This document shows, piece by piece, positions 1 through 13,044 of a stretch of 64,000 bases of DNA; within the stretch, counting starts at the first letter, position 1; the number at the start of each line of letters is the position of its first letter. The notes beneath the pieces were generated by a model that was not told the DNA's origin, ran no database searches, and saw nothing but the letters and a program-made list of their open reading frames with translations. Both the position numbers and the translations under genes were made by a program. Source of the stretch: Sympetrum striolatum (taxonomy: Eukaryota; Arthropoda; Insecta; Odonata; Libellulidae); contig OX388341.1 in NCBI GenBank assembly GCA_947579665.1, positions 2,418,001 to 2,482,000 on the forward strand, given 5' to 3'.

Positions 1-2244
1 ACAAGAAGATGGAGCATCTCATAAATACTGGAGTCGTAAACACAAATAGACGATAATAATGTTAACAACAGACAAATGTGTTGGAACACAACACACAATG
101 ATACTTTAGTCGAATGCCTACGAGGATACTGGACATTCCTTCTGCCATGATGAAATCTACCGGGACAACGGGACGAAAAAAGGCCAGGTGTGAATTAAGT
201 ATTAATTCGCCCTAAATCTCAGAATTCTCCAAACTGCCGCTTCCATAAAAAGTCGCTGCTGATGTCATTCGCGATTATGAAGTATATTTTTTAACATTTC
301 TGAATTTTACAGCTACATTAGCAATCTGATGAGAAGTGATTTAATGCGTTGCAACGGCGTGTTCTGAATGAGTTCTGATTTTTTCTGTCAAAGCACTTTC
401 ACTCGTATTTTATTAAGCGACCACGGTTTAACACTTCGCATCACAATCGGGCTCTTTTCTTTCTTGACAATATGGAGTCAAATACAAAAAGTCGTGCCTG
501 GCGGAACTGATGTTGCTTACATATTATCATCGATCGAGTATTCATCATTTTCCTCGCTTTTAATCTTGTTTGACGATTAAAACACCCGATTCATCTTGGT
601 AAAATTTACGAATGATCAGATTATAAAATTATCATAATCGTGGTTTATTAATCCGAGAATTGATTTCTTGTGGGGTTTCAATGTCGTCCGCCCGTCATCC
701 CCAACCAATTGAATTAGCGAATTTATGATAGTTTGGCTGAATAAATACATAAAAATAGATTTGAGTGCTAGTAAGTTTGAACCAGAAGCCCGTTCGCCAA
801 ATATACAAAAACTCACTTCGCCAGCCTTGAAAATGCCTCATTGACTGCAAAAAAAGGGTGACCTTTTCTTACGACGGATGGCATTAATTAATTAACAGCG
901 GAGGTCGTTTATCGGCTGATCTGAATGCCCTCTCGTGGCATCCAACGGAAGAGTTCTCTCAAAGTATCGGAGTAATGGAGTCCGTCCGTTGGCCGACCGT
1001 GCGTTTCCGAGTACATCGATTCTTTTGGCTTTCGCTTCGACGCCACGACACATGGATCATTTTTCACTTTGAGAAATTCACCGAAAGCAGAGGAGATGTG
1101 CGCTTACAAGGGAAAATGTTGGAATCGTCTGATTTCCAGCTGCCGTACATTTCCTTCGCCTATTTTAGAGTAACGTCAATTTCGTTTAACGCCTTTTTAC
1201 ATCAGGATTCGACTTTGAACTGCGTCGGTGTCATTGCCGTTCTTAACAATTATATTCACCGCAGTTATACCCATCTCGGTTGCATCATTTTCCAAAAATG
1301 TCTAAGTATCACTCTTAACGCGGGATTGATTGAATGAGACGATCAGTTTGAAGAATAAGTATAAAATATGCTTAGTTGATTAGAGGGGTGCGCAAATTAT
1401 TCAGAAGAAATGGAACGAGAAACGTTGAAATTCCAAGAGGAAGTTGTAATGTAGAATGAATCGAAGCTTAACGTGTTATTTTACTAGTCAACCGGGATCT
1501 TTGATTAAAAGTGCTTCGTAAGAAATTTCGAACGACGATTTCTGTAGCTCGGGTTTCGGCGTATCTTCCGCCAATAGAAACCGGACAACTGAGGAAAAGG
1601 AATTTTCGTAGCACTAAAGTCCTTTTTACCTGCTCAAACTTTTCTGTTTTCAGTGAAAAAGGATGTTTTTTGCTAACTGATTTCTTGACTCGTCTTTCCG
1701 CTCTCCCGCAAGAAAGATCGTTATTTTGGAATTGCAATCAATTCTGAGCTCATACGAAATTGTGAATAGTCAAATAAAAATTATTTATCTGGATAGCACA
1801 ATCCGAATTTTTTAGTAATGGCTTCATTTTTATTTCTTAAGGCCTAAATTATTTTAAGATTAAAACGCTGACGTAAGGTTTTTATATTTTTCTTTGATCC
1901 GTTTGATGGATTAGTGAAATTGAACATAAAACTCTTATTTGTTCACAGAATCGTTGTGGCATTAGTTCGGAAGCAACGCACAGCTTTTCCAGCCCCTCAT
2001 TTTATGCCAAATAATGCTATGAATAATATTATAAACGAATAAATTCTACGTTAACTAGTTAAAGTTGAGTTTTCATTACTAATTCAATTTACCGTTTTAC
2101 ACAAATAGAAGTTAAACCTGAAGAAGAAATGGAAATCTTTATTACATTAATTTCCACATAAAACGGCCGTTCAACACCGTCTACCTCAATACTGATGACT
2201 ATTTTCAGTATTCCAATGATGCTTTTATGTCCAAGTTGTATCTT
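1..2244. other. no gene recognised
   Basis: AT-rich sequence without a recognisable protein, RNA gene or repeat. The longest open frame (975-1337, plus, 120 codons) has no recognisable motif or domain and no convincing splice sites, so it is not called as a gene. Confidence 0.5.
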
Positions 2245-2750
2245 TATATTTATGTATATCTAAGAACACTGCAAGCCGCCTTTCTGTGTGTGGCAGGGGG
2301 TGCAGGCACTCTGTTTTCCTAATCGATTTCTTTCACATATCGTTCACGGAAAAAATGAATTTTTGAAACGATTCGTTCTAGCATCCATTTCTCTAATCTT
2401 CATCGCAGTATCAGAACATAAAACAGGGAGATCGCATTATATCGTTTAAATCATCTGAGAACGGGATTTCTCTGAACTTATTTAATAAGTGTTTCCTTTG
2501 AAATTGTCTTCTATCTTCTAATGATTCCCATCCCACGTTCTGTATCATTTAATTAACACTCGCTGTTTTATCGTAGCAATTCTTTACAAATCGTATTGCC
2601 TTTCGTTGAACATTTTCTAAATCCCGAATATGACATTTCTCGTCCCATGTCTACTCAAGGTGAGGCCTAACTAACGCTGAGTAACATCGCTCGCGATATT
2701 CTTCTTCGCTCCTACCGACTATTCTTTTGACGAAGCCGAGTTTCGTAAAT
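2245..2750 (-). mobile_element. LINE 3' fragment, Jockey/CR1-like RT C-terminus
   Basis: Read on the minus strand, this encodes the region after the catalytic core of a non-LTR reverse transcriptase. Recognisable blocks in order are KLGFVKRIVGRS, RCYSALVRPHLE, ENVQRKAIRFVKNCYD, GWESLEDRRQFQRKHLLNKF and FSDDLNDIM, the usual thumb/C-terminal order of arthropod Jockey/CR1-like LINEs. A stop follows RPHLE, where the family normally has Y, and another lies after TASVN. The 3' end lies near 2250, where the stretch AAGCCGCCTTTC plus a GTGTGTGGC-like run is shared with 25003-25060, so both carry the same tail. The copy is 5'-truncated and dead. Family placement rests on motif memory; that it is a LINE remnant is much surer than the clade. 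Confidence 0.85.
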
Positions 2751-3139
2751 GCGAATTTTATATGTATATAGTCTAGTTATATCAGCGCAGAACCTCCGAA
2801 ATAATGTTATATTGAGATGTCGTGTTAGGTTGGGGTGTTTCCCGAAACTCTTCCGTAACTCTGATATCTCCGAATATAAAAAAATTGATTTACAGAAACA
2901 TAGTCTCATATATTTAGGAGAGAGATCGGGTTTGACAGGAAATGATTAAGTATTTTCAGATATTAGGTCATAAATTTTAAGTTCGATACATTTTATATTT
3001 TACGTATTTACTAAATTCTAGGACTGTGCACTGTATAATTTTCATTTGGCGTCCATAATGCTTTAGCGTGGGCATGTCACCGCTTTTGCTGCACATACGA
3101 ACAATTTACTCAGATTTTTAAATTTTCAATTAATTTATT

Positions 3140-3320
3140 CCATATACCCCACAAACATCATTACCCTTATTACATCATACCCCATAAACATAATTACCCT
3201 TACAGTGGAAGAAAATTAACAACAACAATCACACAAGACTAATCGGAAAAATCCGATTCGAAACCCGGGACCATGGGGTTGGCGATAACGAGCGAGTCAC
3301 TCGGCCACCACGTCCGGTTT
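3140..3320 (-). mobile_element. tRNA-derived SINE, family A, copy 1
   Basis: On the minus strand the head begins near 3320 with GTGGTGGCCGAGTG (A-box-like) and continues to GGTCCCGGGTTTCGAATCGG, a B-box with one inserted T. It is followed by CGGATTTTTCC, which also follows the B-box in the copy at 25325-25473. There is no complementary 3' acceptor stem, so it is a SINE head and not a tRNA gene. The AT-rich tail contains a 33-bp-spaced direct repeat (3144-3203). The extra T in the B-box suggests it is no longer a good Pol III promoter. Confidence 0.72.
3144..3203. repeat. two-copy direct repeat, 33-bp period
   Basis: The unit ATACCCCA(C/T)AAACAT followed by ATTACCCTTA occurs twice, starting at 3144 and 3177. 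It lies in the tail of SINE A copy 1 and is probably a local duplication of that tail. Confidence 0.7.
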
Positions 3321-6300
3321 CGGTTCGAACGAAAGTTGCATCTCCGTTTGAGGAACATTAATTTTAAGGCGCGCCTACGCAATCAATGGCGTCTAGACTC
3401 AGAAATTTATCTTGGATATTGATCGCAGATGAAGTCTTAAATCGCGGTGCATTTGTTTAATCGTCAAATATATCTCTGCTTTCGCAGCGTAGCCAATGCA
3501 GAATCTCATTTAAAAAATATAAAGCATATTTAATATTCTGATAAAAAATTCCCTCTCTTGGCCACGACTTCTCACTTGCATAGTCATAAATATGGTAATT
3601 TTGATGAGCTCGAACCACAGCGCGAAGAAGATGGCGGCAAACAGAGGAGTGACGTCACAGTCCCCAAGGCAATCACAGACATTTCATTCGGAAAGAAAAG
3701 TAACCTCGAAGTGTTACCAAACGGAAGAATTCTCCAGGCCCTTTCAAGCTGCCTCGGTGTGAAATAGAGCAAACTGCAAATAACTTGTCTCCTTTATTAA
3801 TCCACATCAAGTTGGTTCTTGTTAATTCTTTTCTGATATCACAGGCCAACTCTGAATTATATTTGTATTTTGGAACAGGTTATTAAATGAAGGGCCTCTT
3901 CACGAGATTACCACTTAAATAAGAAATCATTTCCTCGAAATGTCACAGAAGCTACGCATCGCGGAGTTGAGAATCCACCAGAAGTGGAGCCCTCTTTGGA
4001 TCGCATCCCAAACCAGAAGGACTTCAGCAAAGTACAACATATTTATTAATATTCTTTATTTGTCGAGATTGAGAATAAAATATATTCTCTTCGATATAAC
4101 CTCTAGTATTTATTCGTATAGTCCAACGTGAAATTTAATAGCTAAGTAACTTATAAAGAAATATAAAGACCTATTTACGATAAATATATACGATGCGTTG
4201 CACCACCTATTGTATAACTTAATGAGCACTTGAATTAATTTTAATGAAACCTCATTTACTTCGAGGCTAAAAACACATCTAGATAGTCTTTCTGAAATTG
4301 CGCTCATCGTGATTTGGCCCAGAAGAATTGAAAATAGAAAATGGCACATGAGATTCAGTTCTATAATTTTAAGTTCAGACTCCTTCGCTTTGTTAAAAAC
4401 TGTAAAGCGTCTGATTTTCTCAACATAAAATAACATTATTCGTTATTAGAAGAGACCCCTTTGTCCCTAGTAAAAGCCAAAATAACGGTATTCTTATGTT
4501 TTCATTAAATATCTACTATGTTTTAGATACCGCTGCGCAAAGACTCGATACTGACCTCACGAGTTGGTCAGAAAGAGTAACGAATAAGAAGAGCTTCTTT
4601 TGTCCAGGAAAGCGTCAGTTTTCTTTGTAGCTTTATTTGCTTCAAGAAACGCTGTAGAGTGAAATATCTCGCACGCATCAAAACTTTTTAGTTATTCGCC
4701 CAATTATTCGTCATTAATTCCTTTGCCATTTTATAACTCGTGTAACTTTACAGTGATTATGAATATCCCACGAGCAATATTCGACTTCCAATGGACTTGG
4801 GCACCGGAACACAGCGCCCTGAGATCGACTCGGGGACATCAAAAAGAGGCTTTTCACGATTCTCAATCCCAAATGAAGGATTCCTCGTTAGCGTTGTTTC
4901 CTTTAACATCCTTAAATACACAAAATGGAGGATATTGTTTTGGAATCTATGTAATTGAGGTCTATGAAAGGGAGATTTTAAAATAATGCTTACTAGGGAG
5001 CTAAAGAAAAGCCACCTGGAGCATCATTAACTATCGGAATGAAAGGCAGAAATTTAGGAAAGCATTTGCTCTCTGATATTTTTAAACACCCATATCGTTC
5101 AAGGATTAGTCTCCAAAATTCGTCACAATTCTTCCTTGGAACTCAATGATTTTTCTTCAGGCGATTGTCACCTGAGTGACAGCCTTTCACGTCTAACCTT
5201 CTCTCCTCTAAATAAAACGATCTGCCAATGCCGAATTCTGCCAAGATATCGCTTCAGCACCATCAAAGGCAGCCTCTCCGAAAAATACTCTTAAGAAGAT
5301 CGCAGTAACACTTTCCACAATCAGACCAAAATGAATAATTATTCAGCACCTCTTCAGCTCTGCAATCACCACATCTACCAACAGCACTGAGGCGCAAATG
5401 GATTCAGATCTCTTTTCTACTCTCTACTTAAGGAGAATTCGACACTATTTCATTCATCTAGATAGGGCGATAGGAAAAGAAAAGATTCTTCCTATTTTCG
5501 CTAGAAATATTAAGGGCTGACAGCCCGAAAGCAGAGCTCGCATTCCGCTGTTATTTCTCAGTAAAATATGCTTAAAAATGGATAAAATGAAAGGATTCAA
5601 TTTTCTCCATTCGAAACTGCACTACTCGTTTCGACGAGGGATTGACATCTCAATTTCGGAATTTCTCAGGATTCTCGGATCTATTTACCTTGGAGAACCC
5701 TCTTTCTCAATGTTGAAACTAAATTTCGTCATCAGACAAAAATCAAAAGAAAACTACCAATCGAAGCTGCGTGGCATAAACTCGAGGGAACGGTTGCCTG
5801 GTTTCTGTATAGCAGCGACATAATCTAATAAGCTGCTTAGTAAACAAGTGAACTCAATTTTCCGATACTCGAGTTATCACCTTCGCTGCTGTGGCCTAGA
5901 CATGGGATTATCGCTCAACTTCGCCGTTATCGAACGTCGGCCTCCGAACGCAAGCAAATATTCTCCTTAGTTTAAAAATACGGAGAAGTGATGAGGAAAT
6001 TTAAGGGCCGAAAATCTAAAATATGTGACCTGACAACTGAATATTTGATATTTAAAACATAAGATTCTTCTTTTAAAGAAAATAAATCCATTAAAATTAC
6101 ATTAATATTCTTATTCGATATTTTATAGAATGTTTTTGAAAAGTTATCACTGCCAGTGAGGTTACTTTTCATCCGCGAAATCAATTTCGTTCTTTTTGGA
6201 AATTAAAATATATTAATTAGTGAAAAAAAGGATAATTTAAAAAATATCTTACTAAAACAAAAACATCAAAAACCGGCTTCCTCGAGAAAATGATGAAGGA

Positions 6301-7843
6301 TATATCTGAGAAGATGATAACTTGCCTATCGAAATACATATATAGGGATAGGAATTATACATATGAGGATTTTTTTAGTTGTTGCTCTTTTCTGGACCTA
6401 ACTTCCTCCTGCCAAATGGCAGGAGAACTACTTTATATCTTTATGAATCTATTTATACTCAACAGCATAACCTCAGTACAGGTTTATCTCAAAACATTCA
6501 AAACTTTTAATATGTGCATGCATTGAAACCACTGATTACAAGGATATCCAGATTCTCATCGCCTATGGGAAATACGACTACAATGTTCCAAATCCTGAAA
6601 TGGGCGCTAAAATAAACACTGGCACACTATTGCAAGAACTGGTCAATTTCGAGAGATTTCGGTTGTATGCGCGAACATCCAGAAAAACGTTTGTTGGTCG
6701 AAAAATCGTTATAATCCGAATTATTCGTAAGCCGATGCGCATAGAAAATAAGGCTCCATTTATTTTATTCATAAATTTTGACGTGTGCGTTATTCGATGC
6801 CAAATTCGAAATTGATTGCTGGCCTGACTGCGATCAGCTAACGTCGATCGATGCGTGGGAAGCACTTGCGTTGTCCTCACCCAAATTCTTCAGCCTTCAT
6901 TCCGGCATTTTTCCTAATTGCAGGATCATCTCTCTCACGTAGATGTTATTAGATACCAGTGGTAATAGTTCCTGGAAATTTAGGACTCTCAATCACTTGA
7001 CCTCTGCCAACTGCAGCTTCAGCGGCATCTGTACTTACAATAACAAGGAAGCAACGAAGAGGGAAACACAGTACAGTGATCATCTTAAGTAAGACTGAGG
7101 GAAAATTAATATGCTTTCAATGCCACCATCGATAGTGTAAGGTAATTCGGATGGTGTTTCATTAAAATGATGATTTCTAATGCACAGAAATTGGTAATTA
7201 GTTTAAATTAATCTAACCAATGAATGCAATTCATAAGCGAACGTTTCCTTGTTCCTAATCTAGAGAGTTCACTTGGTAGAGTCCACGAAAATAAATTTTA
7301 ATAACAACAACCTCGGTTTCGTTACCGTGTAACATTATCAGGTGAAATAGAAAAAATGCTACACTATACGTAGAAAGAATGTTATAGGATAACGAAATCT
7401 AGGGTGTTCTTATTAAAGTTAATATTTGTGGACTCCGCCAGTTGAGTTTTACTTTCTTGATTTAGAACAAGAAACACCTCAATGTTCCATATTCCGAGCT
7501 CTCTTTTTCGGTTGCCCTAACAAAGTTGCATCTCTACATAAAGCTATGAGAACCATAAGACTTGTTGAATGAGATATTTTATCATAAAAAGTGATTCCTC
7601 TTCTCAGAAAAGAATGCAAATGAAGATATGATCCTAAATGGACTGATTTTCGGAGGAATAAAACCAGAATAACAAAACTAAGTTCGAGATCAACACAGTT
7701 GATGAATAACAACGCAGAAGAGTTTTCTTCAATTCTCACTTGGATTCTTTTCCCAAATAATAGTACGCTTCCGCCACAACTTTGCAGCTGAATATAAAGA
7801 ACCGGCTGAGAAATAGAGGCTCCCTCATTAAAACCTACGATTT
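3321..7843. other. no gene recognised
   Basis: AT-rich DNA with no identifiable gene or mobile element. Open frames here (for example 4110-4436 minus and 6578-6880 minus) lack recognisable motifs. The only structural item is a small hairpin at 6406-6425. Confidence 0.5.
6406..6425. repeat. short perfect hairpin
   Basis: CTCCTGCC, a 4-nt AAAT loop, then GGCAGGAG: an 8-bp GC-rich stem in AT-rich surroundings. A factor-independent terminator is not expected in a eukaryote; function unknown. Confidence 0.6.
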
Positions 7844-7886
7844 GTGGGGTCCTTTCAATGATATTCTTTACATTGAAAGACCCCAC
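7844..7886. repeat. inverted repeat, 16-17-nt arms
   Basis: Left arm 7844-7860 and right arm 7871-7886 are complementary apart from one bulged base, with a 10-nt loop. It lies inside an open minus-strand frame (7479-7913, 144 codons) that has no recognisable domain. It could be a remnant of terminal inverted repeats or a small foldback. Confidence 0.7.
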
Positions 7887-10800
7887 ACCCGTGTTACGCA
7901 ATTTTATAACCATTCACAACATCATTTCAAGTAGGTACCGTTTTTTCCGTCTTGTTATAAGATATAGTATAATGTTTCTGGTCGGCATCAGTTTAAATGT
8001 TTGAATATTTTGAATTAAAGTGCGAAAACTTGTAGCTATAGGTTCATCTAATATCCACATGCAGTGGCTGGCCATCTTGGACAAAGTGCAGCATCACTGG
8101 CTGTAAGGGCATTTCTCCCGTACTGAAAAGAGAGACCTCTTCTCAGGATAGATGACCCAGTGCTATCGGTATATGGGCCCTATTAATATCAATTTAACTT
8201 TAATATGATATTGTTTAAGGCATTTTTCAAGAACACGTCTGTAATCAACATTTAAATTTCAATTCAAATTTAAATCCGCGGTGGAATGCATTTATGATGA
8301 CGTATTGTTTAGTATGCACTAGGGTGGAGCGTTTATTTGATCGAAATGTAATATCCGGAAAAGGTGGCCCACACACATGGACATTTCAAATATTGTTTGA
8401 ATACTGTTAATAATCAATAAATTTTATATGCTATCACGCAGTTTCGTATTCTTGTTATCACTTAAGCCATTGTTATGAAGTCTTTACCTTAGGTGGGGCA
8501 CCTCTACCGGGATTACCTCATTCGTCGCTGCGGTATTCTTAGCCTTCCTCACATTTACCGCGTTATTTCGATTTCATCGCTCATACTTTACTTCCAATCA
8601 CATTCCCACAAACATAAGCACCGATTGTCACTCGTCATTTGACGTTTATTAAATTCTTTTTCCTCCATCATGGCAATTAATCTCCATGTCCTTTCATTTA
8701 GTCTTCCGCCTTTTTTTGGCTTGGGGCTTCACTGTATTCTGCCGACATTTATGAAACAACTAGCGATCAAATTAGTAATAATTGCTTGGAGAGAGTTTTC
8801 GATAGCGGGCATGTCACTTGAAAATACTTTGGTTTCTTGCAATTCAAGTTATCTTCAGATCTATTGTAATATAGGAATAGATATCCCGAAATCCTTTCTG
8901 TAGAGTAATTCAGTCAATAATATTTATTTATGTGTATATTGTTGAATCGGACAACGGCCATGGTTGGAAAATCACGTTGGATACTTAAAAAAAAAAACAA
9001 ATATTTTTAAATTCAAAGAACGACAAAGGTTAAGAAAATAGCAAGATAAGGAGAGAAAGTTAATTAATCGAGTATTATTATGAAAGAGGAATTAAATTCT
9101 CGGTTGCCTTGCTCCAGTCTTTTATACATTTTCAAGACATATCGCCAAACACTTATTAATTTTTTACCCTCCTCCGGGTGACTGGTAACTCAAAAAGAGT
9201 TTAGAGAAGAATAATTTCACTGCATCTCACACTTAGAATTTAACCAACATTCCTTTCTAAATTGATTCCGCACCATTTCGCTCTTCTTGTTTCTTTTCCT
9301 CTGTCAATTTTGTTTCCTTAATAAACGAAGAGAAGCGATTCTCTTGGATAAGCGAGATTATTCCACTTGCGTCACTAACGGAAATCGATTTTTATGATTC
9401 GAGAGATCGATTCGCCTTCTCAACCAATCCACGGCCATGGAATAATTCTCAGAAATTTTCCATTCAATTTTTTTCACTTTTTTCGACGAGATAGTGGCTC
9501 CAAAATCACGGGTTGCTAATCTCTGAATGACATTTTCACGCGAAAGCAATTCGAAAGTCTCAAAAAGGACGTTTTCTCGTGAGTCTTTCGAGTTGACTCT
9601 CGGTCGACCGTCATTCGATACCTATCGATGCCAAATTTCAATGAGCGCTACAAATGATACGTCCGCAGTTGCATTCGTGTTCTATTCGTAAACTTCTTTC
9701 ACCAAAGTCCTCCCAACGTCTTTTCCGATTTTATCAATTGTATGTAAGAATGAGCCTCGTGATAACTGTGAGTTGCTTCAAGTGAATTCAAGGGACGCCA
9801 TTTAATAAATAAAACCTAGACTAGTTTTATTTTCCATTACATGTAAATGTACCACCGGTTTCAGTATGACAACTGCAAGGCCATTCGTCCAAGTCCCAGA
9901 ACGACTGAATTTTCAGAAGAACGAGTTTTCGTTTATTTATTATTCGTTTTAACCATTTTGTTCATTCCGAATTTAATTTATCACTAATTGAGTATGAACA
10001 ATGCGAACGAAACAAACAGGAAATCCACTAACTGATGTTTGTTGCGAAACAGTTTAATTTCAATCCTATTTTCGATTAAGTCCCGTTCCGTGAATTCTGC
10101 ACACGGATATTTGATTATCATGGAGTCAACGACCCCAAGGATAAAAAACAGGAATTCTATCTAGTAATCGGTCTGGAGAAAGCATTAAAGCATCTCTTCT
10201 CACATTCTTCATTACCGTGAGAAGAAATAGAAGTCTCACTGTCATTTTAAAACTCGCTCCAGCGAAATCGGCTTACATTCTCCATTTCTTCAAGTTAATG
10301 GATCAATTACTCTCTGTACAAACGAGGGCATTATTATTTTTCTCAATCCAAGAGTCCGTATCTTCTTCTCATTATTTAACTTCCTTCTGAACCTCCTGAA
10401 ATCTCCTCCGAAGGTCGTTCCTTTGGATTATTCAAGATATCTCGTTTCGCAGGAAACTTCGTTTAGAGTGTTTTAGTCATAATTACTTTTAGCTGCCCTT
10501 CAACACGCGTATTCCTCAATTCTTTGTGAACGCATCCATTGCCTCTTTTGTTTCCTCATTTTTTAAGCGATTACTTTGCACTCGTTGGCGCTACTGTCTG
10601 TCCTCAGCTATGAAGGCACAATTTAAAATGCATTGGCCTGTTTATTGCTTGCGGAAGAAATTCGCGCGATGTAGCTAAACTTGCATACAAATATAAATTT
10701 ACTCGAATTTGTTAATAAATGACTAAAAATTATGCCAGACAAAACATATTGATGTATTGTAGTTTAATTACAATCATAGTCTTAGATGGAAGTTCCCAAT

Positions 10801-13044
10801 AAAAGATTAATCTCTTTAATCTTTCAATCTGAAATTCATACCTGCTTTTTCTGCACCACCATTGTAAATATATATTTTCTACTTCCTCATAAATTTTAGC
10901 CGAGAGATATACTAAATTTTTGGCGCACTAATTTTGTTAGTTAAGTTTTGCAGTTGTATATTTTCGTGAGTTATCCACAGATTTTAACGACAGGAAATTC
11001 TTTTTCGTCGCACTATTTAATATTCCCTTTCTTTTTAAATCTTCAAGCGCAATGGTTAAAGAGTAAGAAGATATTCATCGGTCAAATTCTCAAAGAAAAT
11101 CCGTCGTTGTTCTATAAATTACCTTTTTTGGCAAATGGAGACTACTGTAAATCAGCGGGAGTTCTAACTTTCTTTCCAACTATTATCTGTACTCTCGATG
11201 ATCGCATTAAAGGACTACGCCATTGACGTTATCCTCTCATTCGTCTCGCTCTCTCTAATTCTCTCTCTCCAAACGCCATCTGATGTTTCAATTAAGGCAT
11301 CATCGCTGATCCCTCGCCTTCATTTTTGCTCATCTTTTAAAGCATTCCGTTTTACCTTTTGTTGGGACCCTTTTTATTTGCCATTAGTCTTCTGAACATA
11401 TCCAGTTAGCTTTATTTCGCACTTTGTAATGTATAACTGTTCGAAGATATATGAGGATGAGATCATAATTATCGGTCAGAATGGGCTTTAATAAGGGATT
11501 TTTTGACAAAATGAGGATTCGATGGAACGACACTGCATTTCACGGGTGTTTTTCGCCGACGCCAGCAGTTTTCTTCGTTTCTCCTACGTAAGTGTGGTTT
11601 AACAGATTGAAAAGTGATTGAAAATAGCAAATATTTGCGTCTTAAGGGGACTAAATTGATATTTTCGCTTAATAACTAACATGAGAGATGTATAGATTCT
11701 CACCTGTTAAAGGAAAGCTATTTAATAAGTGAACCCATCTCTCTTCTCCTCAGTGAACCATCGAATTGTTAAATCAATTTAACTGTAGTCACGCATGACT
11801 TTTCTACTTTTAAACTAACTATACTATTAATTATGAAATAATTTAATAGTAAGAAACGGAAACAACTTTGGAATTTTGGAAATTATTATCCGAGCGACAC
11901 TAAAATTAAGTTTGCGTAATCATCGATGACGTTGAGATTCGATCTGAGAGCTTATTGAGATTCAACTACTATTTACATCAATAATTCCGTTTTTCATTCA
12001 AATTGATTTCTTTGTAAAAGAATCGAATAATTATTTGGGCGAGATCGTCTCTCATCCGACTACCTTGTGGCAGTGGTTACAGTGGCAAATCACCGATTTT
12101 CATCACGTCTTTTTTAATCTTTAATCTTAACGGTTCTCATCCCAGATCCATAATTCATTATCCCAAACTTATCTTCATAGGGATTCTCGTCTTCCATGCT
12201 TTGTTTCCTTTCTTATAGTCTTCTCGATTTCTCAATCACTTCATTTCATCCATTGCCGCTCTTTGTGATGTTGTTGAAATTGATTCCGCATAACGTGAGT
12301 AGATATTGCGTCGGAAGATGCTCTACTTTTTTTACTCCTATTTCCCGGTCCTTCCTCTCATCTTCCTGGAGATCGTTGACTCCTTTGATTCCAACTTAAT
12401 TGGGAGCGCACATTCAAACTGAGGACGAAAGACGAATACAGAATATCATTAGCTATGAAGCTCGCACGATGAATGAGGCATAATGAAGGATGTGTGGAAT
12501 GGTACTGGAAAGTTTTTTTATGAACCACGGACCCTAACGAAGGAGAATATTGTAGGATTGGACACCTTCCAGAGGTGGTTTTTGCTTAGAAAAAAGTAAT
12601 TTGTGTGAAAAACGGGGACTTTTCCACGCCTCTTCATGCCCCCTCTTCCATTTCCCCGGAGTTTCACAAAGTTAAAGCTTCTTTGGTTGATTTAAAACAG
12701 TCCTCTATCACCAATCAACACTTGAATCGATCAATTGCTTCTAAAACATCGAACTGGCATTCTGACTGAGTAACTTACTTCTCTGACTGGTCGGCTACTT
12801 TTTGTCGGCAGATGGTAGAGTTTTATCTCGCATCCGATAAATACTTTCTTCCATTGTGTGTTTTAGATCTCTACTCTCATATCCCTGGTATTTGTTGGGG
12901 ACTAATTATTTTTGCAAGGCTCTTGTGAGCTTGACGATATCATAAGTACTTACTGCTTAGATGAGTCTATTGATTGGACGCTTTCTATCTGTCTCTCATA
13001 GAGACATTTTACGTATGTATAATCTAAGGAAGAAGCCTTCACTA
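7887..13044. other. no gene recognised
   Basis: About 5 kb of AT-rich DNA. No LINE, SINE, tRNA or conserved protein block was seen on either strand. Minor poly-A runs occur (near 8990). Open frames are short and without motifs. Confidence 0.5.

Noticed and set aside
975..1337. 120-codon plus-strand ORF
   Set aside because: No recognisable domain, no splice or promoter context, and a frame of this size can occur by chance over 64 kb in six frames.
3144..3203. CRISPR-like short repeats
   Set aside because: Only two units and in a eukaryotic SINE tail; no array.
7479..7913. 144-codon minus-strand ORF
   Set aside because: No motif and composition typical of translated AT-rich DNA; it runs through an inverted repeat.
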